Positions 8,371 through 17,949 of a DNA stretch of 64,000 nt are shown here, one piece after another. The notes below the pieces were generated by a model, which did no database searches, had not been told where the DNA came from, and was given only the letters and a program-made list of their open reading frames with translations. The stretch covers positions 62,001 through 126,000 of the forward strand of contig JAFUAB010000046.1 of NCBI GenBank assembly GCA_017460885.1, given 5' to 3'. Each line of letters starts with the position of its first letter. Positions within the stretch are counted from its first letter, which is position 1. Source of the stretch: Lachnospiraceae bacterium (GTDB lineage Bacteria > Bacillota > Clostridia > Lachnospirales > Lachnospiraceae). Position numbers and translations under genes: made by a program.

Positions 8371-9690
8371 ATGGATCTTTTTGAATACATGGAACAAAAG
8401 AATAAGGAGAAGGAGTCGCCGCTGGCGGCGAGGATCCGGCCCGAGACACTGGAAGAGGTGGTGGGGCAGGAGCATATCCTTGCGCCTGATAAGCTGCTCT
8501 ACAGGGCGATCAAATCCGACCGGATCAGTTCCATCATCTTTTACGGGCCTCCGGGAACCGGCAAGACGACGCTGGCCAAGGTCATCGCTCATACGACCTC
8601 TGCCGAATTCATGCAGTTAAATGCCACAGTTGCCGGCAAGAAGGACATGGAGCAGGTAGTGGAGCAGGCAGGCAGGACTCTGGCGATGTCCGGCAGGCGT
8701 ACGATCCTTTTTATCGACGAGATACACCGTTTCAATAAGGGTCAGCAGGATTATCTGCTCCCTTTCGTTGAGGACGGGACGGTGATCCTGATCGGAGCGA
8801 CCACCGAGAATCCATACTTTGAGGTGAACGGGGCTCTGATATCCAGGTCGCAGATATTTGAACTCAGACCGCTGAGTCCACAGAATATCGCCGAGCTCAT
8901 CCGCCGCGCCGTAAATGACGAAACCAAAGGGATGGGTTCCTACAACGCGTATATAGATGATGACGCGGTGGATTTTCTGGCGGATATGGCCGGAGGTGAC
9001 GCAAGACATGCGCTCAACGCCGTGGAACTGGGGATACTTTCCACAGAGCCTGATCCCGACGGCCGTATTCACATCACGCTCGACGTGGCGAGCGAATGTA
9101 TCCAGCGCCGCGTCATGAGATATGATAAGGACGGAGACAACCATTACGACACGATCTCTGCCTTTATCAAAAGCATGAGAGGATCGGATCCGGATGCGGC
9201 GGTCTATTATCTGGCGCGTATGCTTGAGGCCGGTGAGGATCCGAAGTTCATCATCAGACGGATCATGATCTGTGCATCGGAGGACGTGGGCATGGCCGAT
9301 CCGATGGCTATCGTGGTGGCGGAGGCGGCAGCAGGCATCATCGAGAGAGTCGGCATGCCGGAGGCCAGGATACCCTTAAGTGAAGCCGCAATTTATGTGG
9401 CCACCGCTCCCAAGAGCAATGCTTCCTATCTGGCAGTTGAGTATGCTTCATCGGAGGTGAGGCACAGCGGCAATCTGCCGATACCCCCATATCTGCAGGA
9501 TTCGCATTACAAGAGCTCCGCCAAACTCGGACGGGGTATCGGATACCTGTATGCACATGATTTCCCGGGACATTACGTTGATCAGCAGTATCTGCCCGAT
9601 CATCTGGCGGACAGGAGGTTCTTTGAACCGGGAGAGAACGGATACGAGATGCAGGTGCGTGAGTACATGCACAGGATAGGAAAAATCTGA
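8371..9690 (+). CDS. rarA: Replication-associated recombination protein A (RarA/MgsA)
   Basis: 439-residue AAA+ ATPase. Walker A GPPGTGKTT (about residues 57-65), Walker B FIDEIHRF (about 113), sensor 1 GATTENP, and the arginine-finger region ALISRSQIFEL. The C-terminal half carries the MgsA tetramerisation domain, with the conserved EDPKFIIRRI and ASEDVGMADP segments. The N-terminus MDLFEYMEQKN matches the family start, which fixes the ATG at 8371 although no good ribosome binding site precedes it. RarA acts at stalled replication forks. The following DUF5722 gene begins 6 bases downstream. Confidence 0.95.
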   Translation: MDLFEYMEQKNKEKESPLAARIRPETLEEVVGQEHILAPDKLLYRAIKSDRISSIIFYGPPGTGKTTLAKVIAHTTSAEFMQLNATVAGKKDMEQVVEQAGRTLAMSGRRTILFIDEIHRFNKGQQDYLLPFVEDGTVILIGATTENPYFEVNGALISRSQIFELRPLSPQNIAELIRRAVNDETKGMGSYNAYIDDDAVDFLADMAGGDARHALNAVELGILSTEPDPDGRIHITLDVASECIQRRVMRYDKDGDNHYDTISAFIKSMRGSDPDAAVYYLARMLEAGEDPKFIIRRIMICASEDVGMADPMAIVVAEAAAGIIERVGMPEARIPLSEAAIYVATAPKSNASYLAVEYASSEVRHSGNLPIPPYLQDSHYKSSAKLGRGIGYLYAHDFPGHYVDQQYLPDHLADRRFFEPGENGYEMQVREYMHRIGKI

Positions 9691-9696
9691 CAGCGG

Positions 9697-11568
9697 ATGG
9701 AAGAGAATAAATTAGAGTCCTTTGAGGAATTTAAAGAAAAAAAGAGAAAACCGGGGCGAAGGCTGATCATTACGCTTTGCATCATCCTGGCTGTCCTCGC
9801 TGGCATAGGTGCCGGAGCCATGATAGGGCGCTCCAGGTACACCGCATATCTGGAACACAGAGCGGAGGTCGGGAATAATGATGCGGCGGCCAAGGAGGCT
9901 GCCTACACCCTTGCGCAGAACACCTTTCACGAGCATGCCGTGGAGGATATCTACAACGGTACCGGAGAGTCGATAGCCGAGGCCGTGGTAGGTGCGGGAC
10001 TGGCGACACTGGACGGTATCCACGACAGACCTCCTTTCGTTGAGATCACGGATGCCAACAGGGCAGGCTTTGCGAGAGTGGATCAGGTTGAGATATCTCC
10101 CGTTACAGGTATGGTGGAGGTGTCGGTCAGGGCAGATGCGCTGCCGATATCCGATGACGGATATTATTATCTTTTTTCCAAGCCGATATACGGAGACGGT
10201 ATTTCGGGTGAGCCCATCGTCCGTACGGAAAAGGACGTTGATTTCACTATCAGTTGCAGTCTCAATTACAATAAGCCGGAGTCAAGGCTTTTTGATAAAT
10301 TCTGTGTGGCGCTGCTGCTTGACGGGGAGTACAGGGAAGTGTCCAACTCCATGTATATCACCAATCCGGAAGCCAAGGCGTCCTATGCCTCATCCCGTGA
10401 CGGGGGCTCCAGCAAAAAGGGACTGCTGGTCAATCCGGATCTGATAACCAGCGGACAGCTTGAGGATCTGGGGTGCAAGCACGCGGCCTACAATATCTAC
10501 ACTTCGCTGATATGCAACGGGTCGGGCATCAATTATACATATAACGGACATACCTACAGCTTCAACTCATATCAGGTCGGGCTCTATGATCTCGTCTTTT
10601 CCAGGCTGACCGGTCGCGGAGTCGATGTAAATGCGATCATAATCAATGATCTGTCAAATTCCGCCCTGACATATCCGGGCTCCAGGGGAGGACGTGCCAC
10701 TCTTTATGCTTTCAATCCATCGGATGAGGAAGGGGTGAACTATCTTGGGGCGGTGGCGAGCTTCCTGGCCAGCAGGTATTCCGGGGCGAACGGACACGGT
10801 AAGGTGTCTAACTGGATCATAGGGAACGAGGTAAACGAACGCGCGATCTACAACTATACTCCGAGTATGGGAGTTGATTCTTACGCAAAACTCTATGCAG
10901 ATACGGTCAGAATATTCTATAATGCTATGTGTGCGGTCAACAGTACCACACGGGTATATGTGTCACTGGATAACCGGTGGAACATGAACAAATCCGACTC
11001 GTCGTTCTATGATGTTAAGGATATGATGGACGCGTTCAACGCATATATCCGTTCCGAGGGCAATTTCGACTGGCACGTGGGGTATCATCCGTATAACTAT
11101 CCACTGACGGCGGCAAGAGCCTGGAACTGGGGTAGCAAATATGATTCCATGGCCGGTAATTCTCCGTCCACGGCGATCATTTCGATGAAGAACATCCATG
11201 TGCTGACGGATTACCTTTCACAGGATTCGTATCTGGACAGGAACGGAAATACAAGACGCGTGATCCTTTCCGAGATGGGGTATACATCCAGTCAGGGACA
11301 GGAGCTTCAGGCAGCATCCTTTGCCTATGCATATAAGATAATGGAGACCAATTCCCATATCGATTATATGCTGCTCTCCAGACAGATCGACGCTGCAAGT
11401 GAGGTGGCAGAGGGCCTCGCACTGGGCATACTCAATTCGGGCGGAGGACGTAAGGAGGCGTATACAGCCTTCAAATATGCGGGAACTTCAGAGGAATCCG
11501 CATATTTTGCCAAATATCTTAACATAATAGGGATTGGTTCCTGGAGTGCGATCCAGAATCCGAGATGA
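9697..11568 (+). CDS. Membrane-anchored DUF5722 protein, putative clan-A glycoside hydrolase
   Basis: 623 residues. One membrane helix at about 23-45 (basic residues before it) anchors the protein with the bulk outside. A beta-rich region (about 110-230) precedes a TIM-barrel-like catalytic part. In this part IIGNEVNE places E378 at the end of one strand, and ILSEMGY places E526 at the end of a later strand. That is the spacing of acid/base (NE) and nucleophile glutamates in clan GH-A retaining glycosidases. I identify it as the DUF5722 family from memory of its layout; no substrate is known. It starts 6 bases after rarA, with only a weak ribosome binding site. Confidence 0.7.
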   Translation: MEENKLESFEEFKEKKRKPGRRLIITLCIILAVLAGIGAGAMIGRSRYTAYLEHRAEVGNNDAAAKEAAYTLAQNTFHEHAVEDIYNGTGESIAEAVVGAGLATLDGIHDRPPFVEITDANRAGFARVDQVEISPVTGMVEVSVRADALPISDDGYYYLFSKPIYGDGISGEPIVRTEKDVDFTISCSLNYNKPESRLFDKFCVALLLDGEYREVSNSMYITNPEAKASYASSRDGGSSKKGLLVNPDLITSGQLEDLGCKHAAYNIYTSLICNGSGINYTYNGHTYSFNSYQVGLYDLVFSRLTGRGVDVNAIIINDLSNSALTYPGSRGGRATLYAFNPSDEEGVNYLGAVASFLASRYSGANGHGKVSNWIIGNEVNERAIYNYTPSMGVDSYAKLYADTVRIFYNAMCAVNSTTRVYVSLDNRWNMNKSDSSFYDVKDMMDAFNAYIRSEGNFDWHVGYHPYNYPLTAARAWNWGSKYDSMAGNSPSTAIISMKNIHVLTDYLSQDSYLDRNGNTRRVILSEMGYTSSQGQELQAASFAYAYKIMETNSHIDYMLLSRQIDAASEVAEGLALGILNSGGGRKEAYTAFKYAGTSEESAYFAKYLNIIGIGSWSAIQNPR

Positions 11569-11630
11569 TCTCTGATCGATAAAATTGCCGGGATACCCGG
11601 ACAGAAACTAGTGTGTAGGAGGTAAACGCA

Positions 11631-12683
11631 GTGAAAGAAGTTTATGCAAAAAGTGACAGCGGAAATCTGAAAGAAGCGCTGAGGGGGATCACATCTCCCG
11701 ACGCTCTGATCATGATCTCCAACGGTAAGCAGTTCGAACAGCATGTTAAGGAATTGCAGGAAGCATTCCCGAATGTCCCGAGCATTGCAGGTACAGGGTA
11801 TTTCTACGGCAAGACCGTTCGTGAGGGCGGAGTAGGCATCATAGCCCTGTCCGGAGTGAAGGCAGTAGCCGGTGTCATGACACATGCCAGTGATATGCCG
11901 ATACATGATGTGGGCACCCTTCAGAAGAATGTCAGCGCCGTATCGGCCAATTCAAATGATACCGTCTGTATAGATATCTGTACCGGTAACGATGCATGCG
12001 TTCTGACGTCCATGGATTCCGTACTTGGCAAGAACCGCATTTCGCTGATCGGCGGTACTTCGATGGATCCGTTTGTTGCGGCCAACGGAGTGGTATACAA
12101 TGACGCAGCTGCATATATCCTGGTCAAGAATCAGGGCGGAAGAGTCAGGGTGTACAAGGAGAATCTCTACAGACCCCTCGACGATACCACGTTTATCGCC
12201 AGCAAGACCGACAGGAGCAAATACTATATCGGTGAGCTGAACGGCAAGCCCGCAAAGGAAGTATACAAGAGTCATCTGGGGATCAGTGAGAGCGATATCG
12301 CCACCCAGACCTTCCAGAATCCCTTCGGCAAGATGACCGGACGCGATATCTGCATCATATCCCTGAAGGAGGTAGTGGGCAACGGTCTGGCATGCTACCG
12401 TCAGGTAAATGACTCCGACGTGCTCTGTCTGCTGGATATGGGTGATTTCAGAGAGATCACATCCGAGACAATTCACAATATCAAGAGCGACTTCAGCAGG
12501 GTTTCCGGGGTTATTTCCGTTAACTGTGTATTCAGATACATCGTGTTTAACAACAATCACTATATGGACGAATATCTGACGGCCATGTCGACCATCGGCA
12601 CAAGCGCCGGATTCTTTGCCAATGGTGAGCATCATAACGGACAGTTCGTGAACCAGTCCATGTCCTGTGTTGTATTTGAGTAA
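11631..12683 (+). CDS. FIST domain sensory protein
   Basis: 350-residue soluble protein with FIST N and FIST C domains: the N-terminal half contains the [10 protein letters not shown] and [10 protein letters not shown] strands, and the C-terminal half ends with a [19 protein letters not shown] motif typical of FIST_C. FIST proteins are predicted small-molecule, perhaps amino acid, sensors. The start is GTG at 11631, fixed by AGGAGG 8 bases upstream. It lies 14 bases before a soluble methyl-accepting chemotaxis protein gene and so probably provides ligand sensing for it in trans. Confidence 0.87.
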   Translation: MKEVYAKSDSGNLKEALRGITSPDALIMISNGKQFEQHVKELQEAFPNVPSIAGTGYFYGKTVREGGVGIIALSGVKAVAGVMTHASDMPIHDVGTLQKNVSAVSANSNDTVCIDICTGNDACVLTSMDSVLGKNRISLIGGTSMDPFVAANGVVYNDAAAYILVKNQGGRVRVYKENLYRPLDDTTFIASKTDRSKYYIGELNGKPAKEVYKSHLGISESDIATQTFQNPFGKMTGRDICIISLKEVVGNGLACYRQVNDSDVLCLLDMGDFREITSETIHNIKSDFSRVSGVISVNCVFRYIVFNNNHYMDEYLTAMSTIGTSAGFFANGEHHNGQFVNQSMSCVVFE

Positions 12684-12697
12684 GGGAGGATGAGAAA

Positions 12698-13645
12698 ATG
12701 GCTTTTTTCAAGAAAAACAACAATGCGGAAGCTGCTTCGGCCGCTCAGACAGAGATAAAGAGAGATTACACTCCCATACGCCATATAGCAAAGAGCGTGC
12801 TCTCATACCAGAAGGAACTGGTCGAAAAGGAGGTTGCCTCGCTGCAGGAGCTTCGATATATACATGAATCCTTTGAAGAGGTTCTCACAGAGGACAAGGA
12901 GATCAAGGAGGAGATGGAGAAGTTCGGGGACGTATTTATGAACCTGAATGAATCCGCATCCAAATACGAGGATGTTAAGGCGGATATCTCCAGATCCGTT
13001 GCGGATGCCCGCGAAAAGATGGAGAGCCTCGAGCAGAGTACGATCGAGCTCAAGGATGAGTTTGATGCCATAGAGAGCTTCTATGCCACACTTCAGAATT
13101 CCATCGAGAGCATTTCCGAAAACATGAGCGCCATCACGGCCATTGCCAACCAGACCAATATGCTTGCCCTGAACGCTTCCATAGAGGCAGCCAGAGCAGG
13201 TGAGCAGGGACGCGGGTTTGCGGTAGTTGCGGAGCAGGTCAAAAACCTCGCACAGCAGATCAAGGTGCTTGTAAATAATGTTGAGGACAATCTGGAGAGC
13301 GTAAATTCAGGTACCGCGCAGCTGACCGAGGGAATGGCCAGCGCCAAGGATGCACTGCAGGTAAATATCGAAAAGGCCGAAGAGGCCGCCAACGTTGTGG
13401 AACTGATCAACGATGCGGCGGCAGGCTCGGATACGGTGCAGGCCGAGATACAGGATATTTCTTCCAACGCTACCGAAGAGCTCCAGGTATTTACGCGTGA
13501 GATGAATCAGATCGAGGATCAGTACAATTCCGTGCAGGCTCATATCGAAGAAGCCAACAGTCTTGGTACCACCAAGAGCGTTATGTTTGAAAATATAGAT
13601 AATATGCTTTCGCAGGTTGAACCCCTGCTCAGGGAGTTAGAATAA
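12698..13645 (+). CDS. Soluble methyl-accepting chemotaxis protein
   Basis: 315 residues with no membrane helix and no periplasmic domain. The conserved transducer hairpin tip is clear ([19 protein letters not shown] at about 149-167, then [15 protein letters not shown]), flanked by long coiled coils; the N-terminal 60 residues are a helical lead. Such cytoplasmic transducers control the CheA kinase. With no sensor domain of its own and a FIST gene immediately upstream, it probably takes its signal from the FIST protein. Its 3' end overlaps the convergent DUF4364 gene by 9 bases. A GGGAGGATG ribosome binding site precedes the ATG. Confidence 0.93.
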   Translation: MAFFKKNNNAEAASAAQTEIKRDYTPIRHIAKSVLSYQKELVEKEVASLQELRYIHESFEEVLTEDKEIKEEMEKFGDVFMNLNESASKYEDVKADISRSVADAREKMESLEQSTIELKDEFDAIESFYATLQNSIESISENMSAITAIANQTNMLALNASIEAARAGEQGRGFAVVAEQVKNLAQQIKVLVNNVEDNLESVNSGTAQLTEGMASAKDALQVNIEKAEEAANVVELINDAAAGSDTVQAEIQDISSNATEELQVFTREMNQIEDQYNSVQAHIEEANSLGTTKSVMFENIDNMLSQVEPLLRELE

Positions 13646-14161
13646 TTTCTCCACAAGCATCTGGTAGATCTCCTGATTGTTCTTCTCCCAGTTCTCGCAG
13701 ATGTGAGCGGCCGTATCGGCATCGGGGACGGACAGCGTGAGATTGGCCAGGGCGATGCCCCTGTCCATGGCTACCAGATGAGCCTCGTATTCACCGGAGG
13801 TTGCTTTGTAGTATTCAGACCGGATCGAGACCTCATTTCTGAGTTTGATCTCGTTTGATTTGAGAAAAGTATCTATCTGACGAAGGGTTTCGGGACTGAG
13901 TCTTTTGCCGAAAAGCTCAAGAGCCTGTGACCCTTCTTCCGTCAGTGAGATGTGAGTGCGGTTGCGCATCGATCTGGCGGCAACCATATCGGCGTCCATG
14001 AGTTCACTCATGACCTGCTGCAGCGTGATATAGTCTGTGTACTCGTTCATGAGCACGAAATCAAAGATCTGTGCCTTGGTCAGAGGGAAAGGGACCCTGT
14101 CAAGCATATATAGGATTATGAGTTTTACCTGCAAAAGCGGCGACTGGGAACCGGACTGCAT
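13637..14161 (-). CDS. DUF4364 family protein, winged-helix-like
   Basis: 174 residues. The N-terminal part ([20 protein letters not shown] then [22 protein letters not shown]) has the helix pattern of a winged helix and matches the DUF4364 family; the C-terminal half resembles its conserved tail. Function is unknown; regulatory DNA binding is an inference. I chose the ATG at 14161 because GGAGG lies 4 bases upstream on the minus strand; an upstream in-frame ATG at 14209 has no ribosome binding site. It is divergent from the NAD operon with about 100 bases between, so it could regulate it, but nothing proves this. Confidence 0.8.
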   Translation of the reverse strand: MQSGSQSPLLQVKLIILYMLDRVPFPLTKAQIFDFVLMNEYTDYITLQQVMSELMDADMVAARSMRNRTHISLTEEGSQALELFGKRLSPETLRQIDTFLKSNEIKLRNEVSIRSEYYKATSGEYEAHLVAMDRGIALANLTLSVPDADTAAHICENWEKNNQEIYQMLVEKLF

Positions 14162-14260
14162 ATTGCCTCCAAACTGAGTAAACGGATCGAACCGTATATC
14201 GTATATCATAACATAATAAAAATAAAAAAGACGAACCTTTTTGAAAACAGAGGTGATACG

Positions 14261-14776
14261 TTGAAAACCGGAATCATATTCGGAACCTTTGCTCCGATGC
14301 ACCTCGGGCATCTGGATGTCATCAAAACCGCTGATACGGAATGCGAAAAGATATGTGTGGCCTGCTGCGGACACGTGGGCGACAGAGGATATCCGCTTTT
14401 GCCGATAGAAAAAAGAACAGAGCTGGCGAGAGAAGCCTTGGTTGACATAACTCAAAATGTCATTCTTTTTCCCGATACCGATCCCGGGATAAAAAAGAAC
14501 TGGAGCGGTGACCGGATATGGAAATACTGGACTGACAGGATGCGGATACGGCTGACCGAGGAAAGGATCACGGATTATTTTGAGGATGAACTGATATGGT
14601 ATACCTCGGAAGAGGAGTATCGTGATGTTCTGGAGGAAGCAGGGTGCAGAGTGAGGCTGTGCGGCAGGGTTCGGCCGGTCAGCGGCACGGCTATCAGAGA
14701 GGATCCGTTTAGATATCTGGACAGTATAGCGGAGCCATTCAGGAGTGTTTATATAAAGGAGGATGAGAGGATATGA
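14261..14776 (+). CDS. Nicotinamide/nicotinate mononucleotide adenylyltransferase (NadR-like)
   Basis: 171 residues. The nucleotidyltransferase motif is GTFAPMHLGHLDVI (the HxGH pattern as HLGH) and the second signature is VSGTAIRED. These enzymes join AMP from ATP to NMN or NaMN. Gene order, adenylyltransferase-pncB-nadE with overlapping ends, makes a complete nicotinate to NAD route: pncB makes NaMN, this enzyme NaAD, nadE NAD. It resembles the NadR adenylyltransferase domain more than NadD; no kinase domain is present. The start is TTG 14261, supported by AGAGGTG 8 bases upstream. Confidence 0.82.
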   Translation: MKTGIIFGTFAPMHLGHLDVIKTADTECEKICVACCGHVGDRGYPLLPIEKRTELAREALVDITQNVILFPDTDPGIKKNWSGDRIWKYWTDRMRIRLTEERITDYFEDELIWYTSEEEYRDVLEEAGCRVRLCGRVRPVSGTAIREDPFRYLDSIAEPFRSVYIKEDERI

Positions 14777-15987
14777 AGCTGCCGAGGATCATCAATTCTT
14801 TACTGGAGACGGATCTGTATAAGTTCTCCATGGGTCAGGCCATTTATCATCAGTTTCCGGGATACAAGACCACATGGACGTTTAAGTGCAGAAACACGGA
14901 TGTACGTTTTACACAGGAGATGGTCGAGGAGATCCGGGAGCAGATACTGGCCTATTGCGATCTGAGATTTACCGAGGAGGAACTGGCCTATCTGGACAAT
15001 ATCAAATGGATCAAGGGATCCTATATCGATTTCCTGAGGCTGTGGCATCCGTTTTATGCGGATTTTACCATTAGAGATGATGCGGAGTGCGGGCTGTCGA
15101 TCGAAACAAGGGGCACATGGCTCAATACCTCGATGTATGAGATACCGGTGCTGTCCATCGTTAACGAGGTATATTTCCGTATGCAGTATGATTACGGCGA
15201 ACTGATGGTCAGCTTCCGGGACAGGCTGGATGCCAAATATGAGATGCTCAGATCCGGTCAGTGGTATGCCGGGGTCTTTTCGGAATTCGGCCTCAGGCGC
15301 CGGCTTTCCGCAGAGGCGCAGGAGCTGGTGGTGGACCGCTTTTCACATATCAATGATACCCTGCACTGTGCATCCAGATTCATCGGTACGAGTAATGTGT
15401 ACCTGGCCAGAAAATACGGCGTGATGCCGGTGGGAACCATGGCGCATGAATGGATAATGTGCGTGGGCCAGGGCAATCACAAGCACAATCCGGCATACAG
15501 CAACTGGTATGCTCTGGATGCCTGGGTCAAGGAGTACGGGATCTTAAACGGTACCGCTCTGACGGACGCCATCACGACGGACTGCTTCCTCAAGGATTTT
15601 CAGCTGACCTATGCAACGCTCTTTTCGGGGGTACGGCATGATTCCGGTGATCCTTTTGAATGGGGTGACAAGATGATAGCGCATTATGAGGGGCTGGGTA
15701 TTGATCCGATGACCAAGACGCTGCTCTTCTCCGACAGTCTTGATTTCGAGAGGGCTGACCGGATATACAGATACTTTAACGGCAAGGCAAAGGTCGCATT
15801 CGGTATAGGCACCTATCTTGCCAACGACACCAGTGTGCCGCCCCTTAATATAGTCATGAAGACCACTGCCTGCAACGGCCAGGATGTGGCCAAGATATCC
15901 GATGTGGAGGGAAAGGGAATGTGCAAGAATCCCGAGTACATAGATTATCTGCAGAGATGTATAGACTGGAGGATGCAGAATGAGTGA
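14773..15987 (+). CDS. pncB: Nicotinate phosphoribosyltransferase
   Basis: 404 residues. Makes nicotinate mononucleotide from nicotinate and PRPP, the first step of NAD salvage. Visible family features: the N-terminal LLETDLYKFSMGQAI, GTSNVYLARKYGVMPVGTMAHE in the middle (contains the conserved histidine HE) and GVRHDSGDP later, all standard for this enzyme. The start overlaps the stop of the adenylyltransferase gene by 4 bases and has AAGGAGGATGAG upstream; the end overlaps nadE by 8 bases. Translation of all three is probably coupled. Confidence 0.96.
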   Translation: MKLPRIINSLLETDLYKFSMGQAIYHQFPGYKTTWTFKCRNTDVRFTQEMVEEIREQILAYCDLRFTEEELAYLDNIKWIKGSYIDFLRLWHPFYADFTIRDDAECGLSIETRGTWLNTSMYEIPVLSIVNEVYFRMQYDYGELMVSFRDRLDAKYEMLRSGQWYAGVFSEFGLRRRLSAEAQELVVDRFSHINDTLHCASRFIGTSNVYLARKYGVMPVGTMAHEWIMCVGQGNHKHNPAYSNWYALDAWVKEYGILNGTALTDAITTDCFLKDFQLTYATLFSGVRHDSGDPFEWGDKMIAHYEGLGIDPMTKTLLFSDSLDFERADRIYRYFNGKAKVAFGIGTYLANDTSVPPLNIVMKTTACNGQDVAKISDVEGKGMCKNPEYIDYLQRCIDWRMQNE

Positions 15988-16729
15988 GAAGGGTTTTGAT
16001 GCGGCTGCGGAAATAGAGAATATAACGGCATGGATCAGGGAATGGTTTGAGACTAACGGACCAAAGGCCAGCGCAGTGATAGGACTGTCCGGCGGAAAGG
16101 ATTCCACCATAGTGGCCGGTCTGCTGGTGCGGGCGCTCGGGAAGGACCGTGTGGTGGGCGTACTGATGCCGAACCGGGTGCAGGCCGATATAGATGATGC
16201 AAAAAACGTTGCCCTCGCTCTGGGTATAAAAAGCTATATTGTGGACATAGGCTCGTCGGTAAATGGCCTGGAGGCCGTGCTGTCGGTGTCCATGGGACAG
16301 GAGCTGTCAGAGGATACACTTATCAATATCCCGCCCAGGATACGCATGACGACTCTTTACGCGATAGCACAGTCGCTTCCGAACGGCGGAAGGGTGGCAA
16401 ATACCTGCAACAGATCGGAGGATTATGTGGGCTATTCCACCAAGTACGGAGACGCTGCCGGAGATTTCAGCCCGTGCTCCGCATATACCGTGACTGAGAT
16501 GCTTATGATAGGCGATGCTCTGGGGCTGCCTGCGGAACTGGTGCATAAGACTCCATCCGACGGACTTTCGGGCAGATCCGATGAGGATAAGCTTGGCTTT
16601 ACCTATGAGCAGCTGGACAGATATATACTGACAGGAGAGACCGATCCGGAGGTGAAGGACAAAATAGACAGGCTGCATAAAGCCAATCTGCATAAGCTTA
16701 TGCCGATGCCGGCCTATGACAGGTTTTAA
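15980..16729 (+). CDS. nadE: NAD(+) synthase, ammonia/glutamine dependent, single-domain
   Basis: 249 residues. Adenylates and amidates nicotinate adenine dinucleotide to NAD. The PP-loop SGGKDST lies at about 37-43, and NRSEDYVGYSTKYGD and SDGLSGRSDEDKLG are NadE signatures. There is no N-terminal nitrilase domain, so ammonia is the likely nitrogen donor. Last gene of the NAD salvage operon, overlapping pncB by 8 bases. The region after it holds palindromic repeats but no obvious T-rich terminator of its own. Confidence 0.95.
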   Translation: MSEKGFDAAAEIENITAWIREWFETNGPKASAVIGLSGGKDSTIVAGLLVRALGKDRVVGVLMPNRVQADIDDAKNVALALGIKSYIVDIGSSVNGLEAVLSVSMGQELSEDTLINIPPRIRMTTLYAIAQSLPNGGRVANTCNRSEDYVGYSTKYGDAAGDFSPCSAYTVTEMLMIGDALGLPAELVHKTPSDGLSGRSDEDKLGFTYEQLDRYILTGETDPEVKDKIDRLHKANLHKLMPMPAYDRF

Positions 16730-16796
16730 ACTTGTACAAACCCGGGAATGATATTATAATGATTACGTTTAATGATTAAATGTTTCCGGTAAAGTA

Positions 16797-16943
16797 TTTA
16801 TAGTGAACGTCAAAAATATTTTGACGTTCACTATAAAGCCTCCGGCGGGATGCACACGGATTTGCAGAGGAAATTAATGCTTCGCATAGCAAATCCGGCG
16901 CAGTAAACGACTAAAAGTATAAATACTTTTGTCGTTTACTATA
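16797..16943. repeat. Composite palindromic element, TATAGT(G/A)AACG family (copies 2 and 3)
   Basis: Two hairpins in a row. Copy 2 (16797-16837) is a perfect inverted repeat with 19-bp arms (TTTATAGTGAACGTCAAAA) around ATA. Copy 3 (16902-16940) has arms AGTAAACGAC and GTCGTTTACT, continued by AAAAGTAT/ATACTTTT with one bulged T. The outer ends (TATAGTGAACGTCAAAA and TTTTGTCGTTTACTATA) also pair with each other at 15 of 17 positions, so the whole 147 bp could be a MITE-like unit. Between them lie GGATTTGC and GCAAATCC as another pair. It ends 25 bases before the next ATG. Confidence 0.75.
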
Positions 16944-16968
16944 CTTGAAATGAAAGGATGGGTTTAAC

Positions 16969-17949
16969 ATGACTGAAGTTCAATTCAAAAAGGGAGAGGT
17001 AATATTTTATGAAGGAGATGATGGAAAGAGCCTGTATCAGGTCATCGACGGAACGGTAGGTATATATGTAAATTTCGGCGATGATAACGAGCAGAAGCTT
17101 ACCGAGATCAAAAAAGGCGGTTTCTTCGGAGAGATGGCTGTGATAGAGGCTTATCCCCGCAGCGCGACCGCTGTTGCGATCGATGATGTCAAGGCGCTGG
17201 AGATACTCAGCGGTGAGGTAAATGATTACCTTAAGTCAGAACCGGAAAAAATTATAGATATAATGAAGCATTTAAGCTCCAGGATCCGCGCTCTTACGGA
17301 TGATTATTCGGAGGTAAGCGCTACGATCAAAGAGCTTAAGCCCGGTGAGCAGGACAGCTCCGAGCGCAGCGAGGGTCTTATCGCCAGGATAAAGAAGTTC
17401 GCGGACGTATATAAGAACAGCAAAAACGCTGCCAACTTTATGAGTGTTGAATCGAAGAACAAGATAGCCCGGAATTCTCATTCCGAGGGCTATACCAAGA
17501 ACGTTGATCTCTATTCCGAGGGAACCATCATATTTAAGGAGGATGAGACCGGCAACAGAATGTACGATATCCATACCGGTAAGGTTGGCATATATAAGGG
17601 CTACGGAACTCCCGATGAGAAGCTGCTTGCTACGCTTTATCCGAACGAGTTCTTCGGTGAGATGGGACTTATCGAAAGTGACAAGCGCAGCGCTACGGCA
17701 GTGGTTCTTGAGGACGATACCACTCTGGAGGCCATCTCGGGTAATGATCTGGTCGATCTTTTCGAGAACAATCCGCCTAAGCTTGAGATGATACTTGCTC
17801 ACGTATCCTACAGACTCAGAAAGCTCACAAATGAGTATATGAACGCATGTAAGCTTGTCGCTGAAATATCGGATGCAGAGGATACCGATTCGATCAGCGC
17901 AGAGCTTAAGGAAAGGGCTGCGTCATATGTGGCAAAGTTCTATGATTGA
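16969..17949 (+). CDS. Protein with two cyclic-nucleotide-binding domains
   Basis: 326 residues, two cNMP-binding beta barrels (about 5-120 and 175-295) with a charged linker, and no DNA-binding or membrane domain. Both carry a phosphate-binding cassette: GFFGEMAVIEAYPRSATAVA in the first and EFFGEMGLIESDKRSATAVV in the second, with the conserved FGE and R-[ST]-A. This makes it a cyclic nucleotide receptor with no visible output; it may act by protein contact. An adenylate/guanylate cyclase gene lies 0.9 kb downstream in the same direction, a likely source of its ligand. The long palindromic element sits directly upstream. Ribosome binding site AAAGGATGGG. Confidence 0.88.
   Translation: MTEVQFKKGEVIFYEGDDGKSLYQVIDGTVGIYVNFGDDNEQKLTEIKKGGFFGEMAVIEAYPRSATAVAIDDVKALEILSGEVNDYLKSEPEKIIDIMKHLSSRIRALTDDYSEVSATIKELKPGEQDSSERSEGLIARIKKFADVYKNSKNAANFMSVESKNKIARNSHSEGYTKNVDLYSEGTIIFKEDETGNRMYDIHTGKVGIYKGYGTPDEKLLATLYPNEFFGEMGLIESDKRSATAVVLEDDTTLEAISGNDLVDLFENNPPKLEMILAHVSYRLRKLTNEYMNACKLVAEISDAEDTDSISAELKERAASYVAKFYD

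Noticed and set aside
16730-16968. Riboswitch ahead of the cNMP receptor
   Set aside because: The structure there consists of simple palindromes repeated elsewhere before unrelated genes; no known riboswitch core is seen.
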